A stretch of DNA of 64,000 nucleotides, taken from positions 186,001 to 250,000 of the forward strand of contig NZ_MASU01000001.1 of NCBI RefSeq assembly GCF_003202235.1. The letters are read 5' to 3'. Positions within the stretch are counted from its first letter, which is position 1, and each line of letters starts with the position of its first letter. The position numbers and the translations under genes are program-made. This DNA is from Prauserella flavalba (GTDB taxonomy: Bacteria; Actinomycetota; Actinomycetes; Mycobacteriales; Pseudonocardiaceae). Under the pieces are notes generated by a model that was given only the letters and a program-made list of their open reading frames with translations, ran no database searches and had not been told where the DNA came from. Positions 1 to 8,401 of the stretch are shown here, one piece after another.

Positions 1-123
1 GTCCCGCTCGGGGTCGTAGTGGTGGTTGACGTTGGACAGCTGAGGGCGTCCGTCGCGTTTGAGCGTGACCAGCACGCCGAAGGGCCGCTCGGTGAGTAGC
101 GCGCGCAGGGGATCTCGGCTCAT
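1..123 (-). CDS. PPOX-class F420/FMN-dependent oxidase, N-terminal fragment
   Basis: Only the first 41 codons are in the window; the gene runs off the left edge. The ATG is at 121-123 on the minus strand. The visible protein starts MSRDPLRALLTERPFGVLVT and continues with a KRDGRPQLSNVNHHYD stretch, the pattern at the start of the split-barrel pyridoxamine 5'-phosphate oxidase-like family of actinomycetes, many of which use F420. These are cytosolic flavin or deazaflavin oxidoreductases of varied substrate. Cofactor and substrate cannot be read from the fragment. It is divergent from the marR gene that follows, with 180 bases between the two starts. Confidence 0.7.
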   Translation of the reverse strand, partial: MSRDPLRALLTERPFGVLVTLKRDGRPQLSNVNHHYDPERD

Positions 124-252
124 GACCGCGGAACGCGACCAGGTCGCCCGGCATTCCGCTCACACGGGCGGGTGACAGGCCCGGTGGCGTGGAGCACAGC
201 CCCGGGTAATCGGGTTGCACGAAGCCACGCCGCGGGGACATTCTTGCTTGAG

Positions 253-264
253 GCAACTAGTTGC
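253..264. promoter_or_regulatory. Candidate MarR operator (12-bp perfect palindrome)
   Basis: GCAACTAGTTGC is a perfect palindrome 38 bases upstream of the marR ATG. It lies in the only gap between the divergent oxidase and MarR genes, where an autoregulatory operator would be expected. Binding is inferred, not shown. Confidence 0.5.
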
Positions 265-302
265 ACGACGCAAACAAGACATCCGAGACGAAAGACCTGC
301 TC

Positions 303-818
303 ATGGCTCCTGCATCCCAGGACACCGCCCAGCCGACCGAGGCCGAACTCGCCGTCGCCGACGAGCTGGGCGCACAGCTGGTCCGGTTCATGCGGGCGAT
401 GGCACGGGCGAAGTCGCAGGTCGCGAAGCGGGGCCCGGACGGCATTGAGCGAGCCGCCTACGCGATCCTGTTCACGCTCGTCCACGACGGACCGCAGCGC
501 ACGAGCCGGCTCGCCGAGTCGTTGCACTCCGACATCTCCACGATCAGCAGGCAGAGCAGCTCGCTCGTCCAGCACGGCCTCGTCGAGCGCACCGCCGACC
601 CCGAGGACGGCCGCGCCTGCCTGCTGGCGCCCACCGACGAGGGGCTACGGGTGTTCGAGGAGAACCGCAGGCTCCGCGGCCACTGGCTCGCCACGCTGCT
701 CGCCGACTGGCCCGACGAGGAGCGGCGCACACTCACGCGGCTCATCGACCGGCTCAACACGGGCATCGAGAACTTCGATCCACAGCAGTTCAGCACCACC
801 GAGGGGGACAACGCATGA
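303..818 (+). CDS. MarR family transcriptional regulator
   Basis: A 171-aa winged-helix regulator. The helix-turn-helix and wing are recognisable in the segments LHSDISTISRQSSSLVQHGL and VERTADPEDGRACLLAPTDE, the usual MarR recognition helix and beta-wing. The ATG at 303 is chosen over an in-frame TTG at 261, which falls inside the palindrome. The stop overlaps the start of the MFS gene (ATGA), so the two are co-translated. MarR proteins next to efflux pumps normally repress the pump and are released by a small aromatic ligand. Here it probably controls the MFS-YceI operon and itself through the palindrome at 253-264. Confidence 0.9.
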   Translation: MAPASQDTAQPTEAELAVADELGAQLVRFMRAMARAKSQVAKRGPDGIERAAYAILFTLVHDGPQRTSRLAESLHSDISTISRQSSSLVQHGLVERTADPEDGRACLLAPTDEGLRVFEENRRLRGHWLATLLADWPDEERRTLTRLIDRLNTGIENFDPQQFSTTEGDNA

Positions 819-3418
819 CATCCGCCGCCCAGCAGACAGCGGCGCCAGGCGCGGATCCGGACGCCGGACCCAACCTGACCCACCGCCAGATCGTCGTCAT
901 CCTCATCGGACTGATGACCGGGATGTTCCTGGCCGCACTGGACCAGACCATCGTCGGCACGTCCATCCGCACGATCGCCGACGACCTGAACGGCCTGAGC
1001 CTCCAGGCCTGGATCACCACGGCGTACCTGATCACCGCGACAATCGCCACGCCGATCTACGGCAAGCTCTCCGACATCTACGGCCGCAAGCCGTTCTACC
1101 TCGCGGCGATCTCGATCTTCGTGATCGGTTCGGTGGCGGCGACGTTCGCGCAGTCGATGTACCAGCTCGCGGCGTTCCGCGCCGTGCAGGGCCTCGGCGC
1201 CGGTGGTCTGATGTCGCTCGCGCTGACCATCCTCGGCGACATCGTGCCGCCCCGGCAGCGCGCCCGCTACCAGGGCTTCTTCCTCGCGGTGTTCGGCACG
1301 TCGACGGTGCTCGGCCCCGTGCTGGGCGGGTTCCTCGCCGGGCTCGACTCGTTCGCCGGGATCACGGGCTGGCGCTGGGTGTTCCTCGTCAACGTGCCGC
1401 TGGGCATCATCGCGCTGTTCGTGGTGGCGAAGGTGCTGAACGTGCCGCACCAGCGCCAGCAGCACCGCATCGACTGGTGGGGCGGCCTCGCGCTGGTGAT
1501 CTGCCTCGTGCCGCTGCTGCTCATCGCCGAGCAGGGCCGCGAATGGGGCTGGGGCTCCACGCGTGCCGTGGTCTGCTACGGCATCGGCGCGGTCGGGCTC
1601 GTGCTGTTTCTGTTCGTCGAGCACGTGATGAAGGACGAGGCGCTGATCCCGCTGCGCCTGTTCCGCAACTCGACGTTCACCGTCGCGATCGCGGGCGGCG
1701 TGATCGTCGGTGTCGCCATGTTCGGCTCGATCATGCTGATCCCGCAGTACCTGCAGATCGTGCAGGGCTACACGCCGACCGAGGCCGGTCTGCTGTCGCT
1801 GCCGCTGATGGTCGGCGTCATGACGGGCTCGGTCACGTCGGGCCAGCTGACCTCGCGCACGGGCCGCTACAAGATCTTCCCGGTCGTCGGCACCGCGCTG
1901 ATGACGGCGGGCATGCTGCTGTTCGCGCAGGTGGAGTGGGACAGCCCGATCTGGCAGCCGATGGTCTACATGGCCGTGATCGGCCTCGGCCTCGGTGGCT
2001 GCATGCAGACCCTGATCATCGCCGTGCAGAACGCGGGCCCGCGCCGCGACATGGGCGTGTCCACCGCCTCGGCGACGTTCTTCCGCCAGATCGGCGGCAC
2101 GCTGGGTGTCGCGGTGTTCCTGTCGGTGCTGTTCAGCACCCTCAACGACAACATCGCCGACGCCTTCCGCGCGGCCGGCGTCACGCCGTCGGCCATGAAC
2201 GCCGCCGGCAACGACATCATGAGCGACTCGTCGTTCCTCCAGCAGCTCCCGATCGAGCAGGCGAGGCCGTTCTTCATCGGCTTCACCGACTCGATCAACC
2301 TGGTGTTCTACATCGGCGCGGGCGTGGCCGCGCTCGCGTTCCTCGTGCTGCTGTTCATGAAGGAGATCCCGCTGGCCGACAGCGCACCGAAGGCCGCGGC
2401 GATGGAGGGCGGCGAGGCGCTGCTCGACACCGACAACGCCGCCGCCGTCCCTGAGGCACAGCGCGAGGCGGCGCTCGCCGACGCCGACGAGGCGCTCGAC
2501 CGCGAGCCCGAGCTGGTCGCGGCAGGCAGGCACTCGCGGGCCGACGAGAACGGTCACGCCGAGCTGCGCGGCGCCACGGCGCCGATCGTGGCGTCGACGG
2601 GCTTCGGCAGCGCGGTGGAGACGCCGGGGCTGCCCGTCACCGGGCACATCCGCAGGCAGGACGGCTCGTCTGTCGCGGGCGCCGCGCTCACGCTGATCGA
2701 CCAGCGGGGCAGGCAGGTCGCGCGGGGCACCGGCCAGGCCGACGGCGGCTACACCATCGGCGCTCCCGACGCAGGCACCTACGTGCTGATCGTGTCGGCG
2801 GGCGGCCACCAGCCGCAGGCGTCGAGCGTCGTCGTCGGCGGCACGGGAGCCCCGACGCGCGTCGACATCACGCTGACCGGCTCCGGTGAGGTCACCGGCG
2901 TGGTGCGGGCAGCGGGCACCGGCACGCCGCTGGCGAACGCGACCGTGACGCTCGCCGACTCGCGCGGCGAGGTCACCGGTGCGTGCGGCACGCAGGCCGA
3001 CGGAACCTACGCGTTCACCGGGGTCAGCGCCGGCACCTACACGCTCGTCGCGAGCGGGGAGCGGCTGCGCCCCGCCGCCGTGACGCTGACCGTGCCCGAC
3101 AGCGGGGTGCTGCACCACGACCTCGAGCTCACCGGCTCGGTGCTGTTGAGCGGCACGGCGCTGGCCGAGGACGACCGGCCGGTGCGCGACGCGCGGATCA
3201 CCGTGCTCGACGCCGACGGCAACGTCGCGGCGGTGGCCAGGACCGACGAGTCCGGCCGCTACGTGGTGAGCGACCTGCCCGAGGGCGACTACACCGTGGT
3301 CGCGAGCGGGTATCCGCCCGCGACGAGCCGGGTGACCGTCGCGGGCGGGGAGGCCGAGCACGACGTGCGCCTCGGCTACGACCAGGTGATCGACGACCTC
3401 ACGGGGCACGGTCGCTGA
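815..3418 (+). CDS. DHA2-family MFS transporter with C-terminal Ig-like (carboxypeptidase regulatory-like) repeats
   Basis: An 867-aa protein. Residues about 20-525 form a drug:H+ antiporter-2 type transporter (14 expected membrane segments) with the motif ALDQTIVGTSI near the first helix and GKLSDIYGRKP as the MFS loop 2-3 motif. After a charged linker come three tandem beta-sandwich repeats (about 605-690, 690-775, 775-855), each with the pattern 'G.V....G.P...A.VTL.D..G......T..DG.Y.....AGTY.L..SG'. These are CarbopepD_reg/DUF4198-like folds, very unusual on an MFS protein. The gene overlaps marR by 4 nt and the next gene by 1 nt. Role: proton-driven export; substrate unknown. With 14 helices the repeats would be cytoplasmic unless one helix is missing. 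Confidence 0.9.
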   Translation: MTSAAQQTAAPGADPDAGPNLTHRQIVVILIGLMTGMFLAALDQTIVGTSIRTIADDLNGLSLQAWITTAYLITATIATPIYGKLSDIYGRKPFYLAAISIFVIGSVAATFAQSMYQLAAFRAVQGLGAGGLMSLALTILGDIVPPRQRARYQGFFLAVFGTSTVLGPVLGGFLAGLDSFAGITGWRWVFLVNVPLGIIALFVVAKVLNVPHQRQQHRIDWWGGLALVICLVPLLLIAEQGREWGWGSTRAVVCYGIGAVGLVLFLFVEHVMKDEALIPLRLFRNSTFTVAIAGGVIVGVAMFGSIMLIPQYLQIVQGYTPTEAGLLSLPLMVGVMTGSVTSGQLTSRTGRYKIFPVVGTALMTAGMLLFAQVEWDSPIWQPMVYMAVIGLGLGGCMQTLIIAVQNAGPRRDMGVSTASATFFRQIGGTLGVAVFLSVLFSTLNDNIADAFRAAGVTPSAMNAAGNDIMSDSSFLQQLPIEQARPFFIGFTDSINLVFYIGAGVAALAFLVLLFMKEIPLADSAPKAAAMEGGEALLDTDNAAAVPEAQREAALADADEALDREPELVAAGRHSRADENGHAELRGATAPIVASTGFGSAVETPGLPVTGHIRRQDGSSVAGAALTLIDQRGRQVARGTGQADGGYTIGAPDAGTYVLIVSAGGHQPQASSVVVGGTGAPTRVDITLTGSGEVTGVVRAAGTGTPLANATVTLADSRGEVTGACGTQADGTYAFTGVSAGTYTLVASGERLRPAAVTLTVPDSGVLHHDLELTGSVLLSGTALAEDDRPVRDARITVLDADGNVAAVARTDESGRYVVSDLPEGDYTVVASGYPPATSRVTVAGGEAEHDVRLGYDQVIDDLTGHGR

Positions 3419-4239
3419 TGGCGGGGCTCTCGGGAACCGTCCGGACCGCCGAGGGCTGGGCGGTGGCACACGCCGTGCTGACCGTGACCGACCTCGGCGG
3501 GCGGCAGGCGGCGAGGGCCACGGCGGACGCGCAGGGTGCGGTGGTCACCGGGCCGCTCGCCCCCGGCGTCTACACCGCCGTGGTGACCGCACCCGGCTAC
3601 CTGCCCGTCGCCCGCACCGCGCAGGTAGCGGGCGACGGCTCGGGCTCGATCGGCGACGTCACACTCGCCCCCGAGGAGGGCGCGGTCGAGCTGCCGCCGC
3701 CGGGACCGTGGGTGATCGACCCCGTGCACTCGTCGGTGGTGGTGACCGCCCGCCACCTCGGGATCGCGAGCATCAAGGCACGCTTTCCCGAGCTCTCGGG
3801 CCGGATCGTGGTGGAACGGCCCGTCGAGCGCTCGTCGGTGCGTGCCCGGATCGAGGCCGCGTCGATCGACACGGGCATCAAGATGCGCGACGACCACCTG
3901 CGTTCGGCGGACTTCCTCGACGTGGCCACGTACCCGGCGATCGAGTTCGCGGGCACCGACCTGGTTCGCAACGGCGCCGACACCTGGCTGCTGCGCGGTG
4001 AGCTGGTGCTGCACGGGCAGCGCCGCGAGATCGAGCTGGACCTGCGCTACGGCGGGTACGGGCCCGACCCGTGGGGCGGCGTGCGGGCCGCGTTCCACGC
4101 CGAGACGCAGCTGAGCCGTGACGACTTCGCGATCAACTACAACGCGATGGTGCGGGCCGGCGTGGCCGCGATCGGCACGACCGTGAAGGTGGAACTCGAC
4201 ATCCAGGCGCTGCAGGGCGAGCGGCTTCCGGAGTTCTGA
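3418..4239 (+). CDS. YceI family protein with N-terminal Ig-like domain
   Basis: A 273-aa protein; the ATG at 3418 overlaps the stop of the transporter gene (TGATG). Residues 1-90 repeat the carboxypeptidase-regulatory-like module found three times at the end of the transporter (GTVRTAEGWAVAHAVLTVTD ... APGVYTAVVTAPGY). Residues 95-273 are a YceI lipocalin-like barrel: WVIDPVHSSVVVTARHLGI, then RDDHLRSADFLDVATYPAIE and the C-terminal FAINYNAMVRAGVAAIGTTV. YceI proteins bind polyisoprenoid or other hydrophobic ligands. No signal peptide is visible. Sharing a domain with the transporter suggests the two proteins work on the same hydrophobic substrate; that is inference. Confidence 0.88.
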   Translation: MAGLSGTVRTAEGWAVAHAVLTVTDLGGRQAARATADAQGAVVTGPLAPGVYTAVVTAPGYLPVARTAQVAGDGSGSIGDVTLAPEEGAVELPPPGPWVIDPVHSSVVVTARHLGIASIKARFPELSGRIVVERPVERSSVRARIEAASIDTGIKMRDDHLRSADFLDVATYPAIEFAGTDLVRNGADTWLLRGELVLHGQRREIELDLRYGGYGPDPWGGVRAAFHAETQLSRDDFAINYNAMVRAGVAAIGTTVKVELDIQALQGERLPEF

Positions 4240-4334
4240 CGAGTTCCGGCGACACGTCGCTCGTGACCGGGTGGAAACCGGAACGACACCGTTCGGGTTA
4301 GGTGCACACCGAGAAGGCACGTACGCTGCCGGGC

Positions 4335-5006
4335 GTGGGTATCGTGCACGCCGAAGCCGCGGGCGTCGGGCTTGACTGGCTCGCGACGGCCGGTCCGCTC
4401 CTCGTCTGGGTCATCGTGCTCAGCTTCGTGTTCATCGAATGCGCGCTGATTGTCGGCCTCTTCCTGCCCGGCGACTCGCTGCTGTTCGGGGCCGGCGTGG
4501 TGCTGGCGCAGCACGACGCGGACGCCCACGCCTGGGCACTGTCCGGGGTGGCACTGGTGGTCGCCGTGGTGGGCAACCAGGTCGGCTACTACATCGGCAG
4601 GCAGACCGGCACGAAGTTCATCGCGCGGCGCGGCGGCAAGGTGCTCAACCAGGCCAACCTCGAACGGGCGCGCGCCTTCCTCAACCGCAGGGGCTTCCTG
4701 GCGATCGTCGCGGCGCGGTGGATCCCGTGGGTGCGCACGCTCGCCCCGCTGATCGCGGGCGCGGCGCGCATGGACCCCCGGCGCTTCCTGCTGGCGACCA
4801 CCGCGGGTGCGGTGCTGTGGGTGCCGACGCTGGTGCTGGTGGGCTACTACGGCGCCGGGCTGCTCGACGTGGTGCCGTGGCTCAAGACGGCACTGGTGTG
4901 GGGCAGTGTCGCGTTCTTCGTGCTCGGCACGGCCTACGGCGTGTACCGCTACCGGCAGGAGATGCGCCGCCCGGTCGAGACCGAGACGGAGGCGGCCAGC
5001 GCCTGA
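4335..5006 (+). CDS. DedA family membrane protein
   Basis: A 223-aa integral membrane protein from the GTG at 4335. A TACGCT box at 4322-4327 lies 7 nt before it, fitting a leaderless transcript; an in-frame GTG at 4302 would add 11 residues but has no ribosome-binding site. DedA/SNARE-associated signatures are present: EC.L..G.FLPGDSLL near residue 35, GNQVGYYIGRQTG in the middle, and ARWIPWVRTLAPLIAGAARM with the family's conserved arginines and proline. DedA proteins are thought to move phospholipid or undecaprenyl phosphate across the membrane and to support envelope integrity. The gene is convergent with the VOC gene. Confidence 0.88.
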   Translation: MGIVHAEAAGVGLDWLATAGPLLVWVIVLSFVFIECALIVGLFLPGDSLLFGAGVVLAQHDADAHAWALSGVALVVAVVGNQVGYYIGRQTGTKFIARRGGKVLNQANLERARAFLNRRGFLAIVAARWIPWVRTLAPLIAGAARMDPRRFLLATTAGAVLWVPTLVLVGYYGAGLLDVVPWLKTALVWGSVAFFVLGTAYGVYRYRQEMRRPVETETEAASA

Positions 5007-5010
5007 GCCG

Positions 5011-5421
5011 TCACTCCGGCTCCGCCCACACCTCCAGCTGGATGCCGTCCGGGTCGCGGAACACCACGACCAGCGAGCCGGGCACGGTGCGCGACGGCGT
5101 CGCGGGAGTGTGGGTGACGCCGTACTCGGCGAGCCGCTCCTGCCAGCGCTGCAGCTCGGCGAACGAGCCGACCTTGAACGCGACGTGGTCGAGCCCGGTG
5201 TGCCGCTCGTCGAAGGGCGGCCGCTCGACGTGGGCGTGCTGGACGAGCATCACGGAGAAGCCGTCACCGGGCGCGCGCAGCAACACCTTCCGCAACCCCT
5301 TCTCGGGGTCGTCGCGGCGCGAGATCTCCTCGAACTCCAGCACCCGCACGTACCACGGCACGCTGCGGTCGACGTCGGTGACCGTGAGAGCCAGATGGTG
5401 CACACTCGCGAGCTTGGTCAT
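5011..5421 (-). CDS. VOC superfamily (glyoxalase-like) protein
   Basis: A 136-aa protein made of two beta-alpha-beta-beta-beta modules, starting MTKLASVHHLALTVTDVDRS with the usual metal-ligand histidine region and ending RDPDGIQLEVWAEPE with the conserved C-terminal metal-ligand glutamate (QLEVW). This is the vicinal-oxygen-chelate fold of glyoxalases, dioxygenases and fosfomycin-type resistance enzymes. Substrate is not evident. It stops 5 bases from the DedA stop codon (convergent). Confidence 0.85.
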   Translation of the reverse strand: MTKLASVHHLALTVTDVDRSVPWYVRVLEFEEISRRDDPEKGLRKVLLRAPGDGFSVMLVQHAHVERPPFDERHTGLDHVAFKVGSFAELQRWQERLAEYGVTHTPATPSRTVPGSLVVVFRDPDGIQLEVWAEPE

Positions 5422-5541
5422 GTCTCACAGTCGTCCTTCCACCCCCGCACGAGGATTCTCGCCGGGGGTCCGCGCACCCGCTCGCCGGGTGGCTGGAATG
5501 GGATGTCGCCGTGACCCCGTCGTACTCGGCCGGGCCGGAAT

Positions 5542-5595
5542 TTCCCCACACCCCTGTGGGTAACTCGCGGTTGTCCACAGGCAACCTGTGGACGA
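5542..5595. other. Cluster of four DnaA-box-like nonamers
   Basis: Four nonamers close to the actinobacterial DnaA box (TTGTCCACA) lie within 54 bases in alternating orientation: TTCCCCACA at 5542-5550, TGTGGGTAA at 5555-5563, an exact TTGTCCACA at 5571-5579, and TGTGGACGA at 5587-5595. They sit in the 268-base gap upstream of the VOC gene. Whether DnaA binds is untested; there is no dnaA/dnaN or AT-rich unwinding region here, so this is not oriC. Confidence 0.45.
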
Positions 5596-5620
5596 ATTGG
5601 CTGGGGCGCACTCCCGCTCT

Positions 5621-5673
5621 GCAGTGAAGGCCACCATGCCTGCGTTGAACGCAGGCATGGTGGCCTTCACTGC
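5621..5673. repeat. Long hairpin repeat, copy 1 (26-bp perfect arms)
   Basis: Positions 5621-5646 and 5648-5673 are exact reverse complements around a single central G. Arms begin GCAGTGAAGGCCACC and end CTGCGTT. A second copy with the same outer and inner arm sequences but a different middle lies at 31704-31760. Both copies follow directly the 3' end of a minus-strand gene (17 bases after the kinase stop here). It is either a dispersed REP/MITE-like element or a shared terminator type. Confidence 0.75.
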
Positions 5674-5689
5674 GTCGGGGGCACAGGGC

Positions 5690-6325
5690 TCAGACGGCGA
5701 AGTGGGGTAGCTCCATGTCCCGCACCACGAGGTCGGCTCGCACGGCGCTCGGGGCGATCAGGTCCGCGTTGCGCTGGTCGGAGCCGAGTGCGCGCTGGCG
5801 GGCCTCCACAAGGGACCGTCCGTACTTGCGGTGCCGCGTCACCAGCCGCTCGATGCGCTCGTCCTCGTCAGGCTGCAGGTACCAGACGTCGTCGATCAGG
5901 GACCGCAGATCCGCCCACGGCTCGCTGTCGAGCAGCAGGTAGTTGCCCTCGGTGATCACCAGCCGCACGGTCGGCGGCACCGGCACCGCGCACGCGATCG
6001 GCTCCTCGATCTCGCGGCGGAACTCCGGCGCGTAGACCAGTTCCTCACCCTTCGCGAGCCTGCGGATGAGGTGCACGTAGCCGTAGGCGTCGAAGGTGTC
6101 CGGTGCGCCCTTGCGGTCGGTGCGGCCGAGCCGGTTGAGCTCCACCTGCGCGAGGTGGAAGCCGTCCATGCCCACCACGGTCGCACGGTCACCGAGCGCG
6201 TTGGCCAGGCGCCACGCGAGGGTCGTCTTGCCGGAGGCGGGGGCTCCCGCGATGCCCAGTACCGTGCGCCCGTCCCTCGCGGCGAGCGTCTGCGCCCTGT
6301 CCAGCAACTCGTCGAACGACGTCAT
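5690..6325 (-). CDS. Nucleoside/nucleotide kinase family protein (uridine kinase-like P-loop)
   Basis: A 211-aa P-loop kinase with Walker A GIAGAPASGKTT at about residues 24-35, the phosphoribulokinase/uridine kinase/pantothenate kinase group pattern, followed by MDGFHLAQVELN and ITEGNYLLLD (Walker B-like). It resembles the YggC/fructose-transport-kinase branch of unassigned specificity. A GGGAGAGAG ribosome site precedes the ATG. The start overlaps the stop of the PfkB-family gene by 4 nt, so the two kinases are coupled. Two sugar/nucleoside kinases plus a divergent LacI regulator suggest a catabolic unit for a ribosyl- or fructosyl-type substrate. A long hairpin follows its 3' end. Confidence 0.8.
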   Translation of the reverse strand: MTSFDELLDRAQTLAARDGRTVLGIAGAPASGKTTLAWRLANALGDRATVVGMDGFHLAQVELNRLGRTDRKGAPDTFDAYGYVHLIRRLAKGEELVYAPEFRREIEEPIACAVPVPPTVRLVITEGNYLLLDSEPWADLRSLIDDVWYLQPDEDERIERLVTRHRKYGRSLVEARQRALGSDQRNADLIAPSAVRADLVVRDMELPHFAV

Positions 6326-7158
6326 CTCTCTCCCATCCTCACCCTGACCGGGCCCAGCCAGCTTCTCGGTCCACTGTGGCGCACCCGCTCGGCAGCCACC
6401 TCGTTGGCGAACCCGATCAGTTCGGGGACCGGCAGCTCGCCTGCCCTTGCGACGAGCGCGCCGTGCCACACGTCGCCCGCGCCGAGCGTGTCCTTCGCCT
6501 CGACCGCGGGCACCGCCACCTCGCCCGACTCGGCGCCGCTTCGCCAGCGCACCGGTTCGGGGCCCGCCGTGGTGATCACCGTCGGCACGTCCCGCAGCGC
6601 CCCCTCCGGTGCGCGGAAGTGCGCCGAGCAGGCGACCACGTCGGCCAGCGGGAAGACGTCCGCGAACACGGGCTTCCAGCTGCCCGCGTCCACCACCACG
6701 GGCACGCCCTTCTCCCGGCCCCACCGGGCGGCGGCCAGCGCGAGCGCGGGGTGGTGGCCGTCCACCAGCACCGCATCGGTCGCCGGCAGCGGCGCGGAGC
6801 CGAGGTCGTCGGGCACCGCCGCGGCGTTGTGCGAGACCACGGTGCGCTCGCCGTCGCGCTCGCGCACGGCCACGGCGCTCACGGCTGGCGGGTCCGGGTG
6901 CGCGGGCAACGCGTCGAGCACGTCCACGCCGCACGCCGCGAGGTCCGCGCGCGCCAGCTCCGCGAGCGGGTGGGCACCGAGGACGGTCAGCAGCGTGGGC
7001 GCTCCGCCGAGCGCCGCGACCGTGACGGCGGCGTTGGTGGCGGGTCCGCCCGCGGCGGTCTCGACCGAGCGCGACTGGACCTTGTGCCCCGGCTCCGGCA
7101 GCTCGTCGACGCGCTGAACGACGTCGACGGTGCACAGCCCCGCCAGGAGCACCCTCAC
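6322..7158 (-). CDS. PfkB family carbohydrate kinase (ribokinase-like)
   Basis: A 278-aa protein. The GTG at 7158 is preceded at good spacing by a GGAGGAGGG ribosome site, which decides the start over an upstream in-frame ATG. The ribokinase fold is shown by the substrate-binding di-glycine AAGGPATNAAVTVAALGG near residue 35 and the PfkB signature 2, AKDTLGAGDVWHGALVARAG, with catalytic Asp in GAGD near residue 228. It phosphorylates a sugar or nucleoside with ATP in the cytosol; the sugar is not determined. It forms an operon with the kinase at 5690-6325 and is transcribed divergently from the LacI gene over a shared operator. Confidence 0.85.
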   Translation of the reverse strand: MRVLLAGLCTVDVVQRVDELPEPGHKVQSRSVETAAGGPATNAAVTVAALGGAPTLLTVLGAHPLAELARADLAACGVDVLDALPAHPDPPAVSAVAVRERDGERTVVSHNAAAVPDDLGSAPLPATDAVLVDGHHPALALAAARWGREKGVPVVVDAGSWKPVFADVFPLADVVACSAHFRAPEGALRDVPTVITTAGPEPVRWRSGAESGEVAVPAVEAKDTLGAGDVWHGALVARAGELPVPELIGFANEVAAERVRHSGPRSWLGPVRVRMGER

Positions 7159-7227
7159 GCTCGCACCCTCCTCCGCTCCGAGGCACACCGCCGGACGCCT
7201 GCAACGTAGGCAGAGGTTATGCTCGCT

Positions 7228-7253
7228 GGCAACCGTTTGCGCAAACGCTTGCC
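7228..7253. promoter_or_regulatory. LacI-type operator between the kinase operon and lacI
   Basis: CGTTTGCGCAAACG (7234-7247) is a perfect 14-bp palindrome with the central CG of LacI/GalR operators; with GGCAAC and CTTGCC at the flanks it extends to a 26-bp imperfect palindrome. On the minus strand it covers a TTGCGC -35 spaced 17 nt from CATAAC; on the plus strand it lies just downstream of a TATGCT -10 (7218-7223). Binding would repress both directions. Confidence 0.75.
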
Positions 7254-7274
7254 GCGAGCCGCGAAGGACGAACC

Positions 7275-8312
7275 ATGCCCCCGCAGCGATCGACCCGGCC
7301 CACTCAGCGCGACATCGCCGAGCTGGCCGGGGTCTCGATCACCACCGTCTCGCACGTCGTCAACGGCACGAGGGCCGTGGCCCCGGAGACCAGAGCAGCG
7401 GTGCTCGAGGCCATCGAGCAGACCGGCTACACGGGCGACGTCATCGCCCGCTCGCTCGTCACCGGCGGCACGCGGTCGATCGGCGTCGCGATCTCGCTGC
7501 TCGCCAACCCGTACTTCGCCGTGCTCATGCAGACCATCGAGCGGGAAGCCGCGGCCGCAGGCTACACGGTGCTGCTGTCCGATACGCACGACACCGTCGA
7601 CACCGAGCAGGCCGTCGTGCGCGCGCTGCGTTCGAGGCGCGTCGAGGGCCTGCTGCTCACGTCCGTGCCCGGCGACGGCTCAGTGATCAGCGAGCTCGTC
7701 TCGCTCGGCATCCCCACGGTGCTGGTCGACCGGCTCGCCACGAGGGGCGACGTGGACCAGGTCGGCGCGGAGAACATCCAGTCGACGTCCGCGCTCACCG
7801 AGCACCTCGCCTCGCTGGGCCACCGCCGGATCGGATTCGTCGCGGGGACCCCCGGGCTCGCCACGAGCGAGGAGCGCACGCTCGGCTACCGGCTCGGCCT
7901 CGGCCGCGGCGGGCTCGCCTGGAACCCGGACCTCGTGGTGCCGGGCAACTCCGAGCGCGCGGGCGGCGCACGCGCGCTCGCGGCGCTGCTGGACCGGCCG
8001 GAGCCGCCGAGCGCGGTCGTGGTCGGCAACGACGCGATGATGGCCGGTGTGCTGCACGAGGCACGGCGACGGCAGCTGCACGTCGGCAAGGACGTCGCCG
8101 TGGTGGGCTTCGACGACACCGAATGGGCCGATCTCGTGGACCCGCCGCTGACCACGATGGCGCAGCCCATCGCCGACATCGGCCGCGAGGCCGTCCGGCT
8201 GCTGCTCTCGCGGATCAAGGACCCGGACCGCAGGCCGGAGACGCTGCGGCTCCTACCCGTGCTGCGGCACCGGGAGTCGTGCGGCTGCGTGGCGATTCAC
8301 CCGGAGGACTGA
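7275..8312 (+). CDS. LacI family transcriptional regulator
   Basis: A 345-aa regulator. Residues 7-60 hold the LacI helix-turn-helix and hinge: TQRDIAELAGVSITTVSHVV and NGTRAVAPETRAAVLEAIEQ. The rest is a periplasmic-binding-protein-like sensor domain ending LRHRESCGCV. It is divergent from the two-kinase operon and has a matching operator in between, so it most likely represses that operon and itself until a sugar or nucleoside ligand binds. The next gene is a close paralogue without the DNA-binding part. ATG at 7275 with AAGGACG upstream. Confidence 0.92.
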   Translation: MPPQRSTRPTQRDIAELAGVSITTVSHVVNGTRAVAPETRAAVLEAIEQTGYTGDVIARSLVTGGTRSIGVAISLLANPYFAVLMQTIEREAAAAGYTVLLSDTHDTVDTEQAVVRALRSRRVEGLLLTSVPGDGSVISELVSLGIPTVLVDRLATRGDVDQVGAENIQSTSALTEHLASLGHRRIGFVAGTPGLATSEERTLGYRLGLGRGGLAWNPDLVVPGNSERAGGARALAALLDRPEPPSAVVVGNDAMMAGVLHEARRRQLHVGKDVAVVGFDDTEWADLVDPPLTTMAQPIADIGREAVRLLLSRIKDPDRRPETLRLLPVLRHRESCGCVAIHPED

Positions 8313-8401
8313 TTCTGCGGCGACGCGCTGGGTGACCGGTTGCGCGTTAGCCCACTCGGACTAGCGTCACCCGATCAGCTCCCTCCTCTTGGAGTAGCGC
8401 C

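Noticed and set aside
458-3469. Long minus-strand open frame (about 1000 codons) opposite the MFS gene
   Set aside because: Its translation is His/Arg/Ala low-complexity with no domain, the antisense shadow of a high-GC gene on the plus strand that has clear family motifs.
5542-5595. Chromosomal origin
   Set aside because: DnaA-like boxes are few, there is no AT-rich unwinding element and no dnaA, dnaN or gyrase genes nearby.
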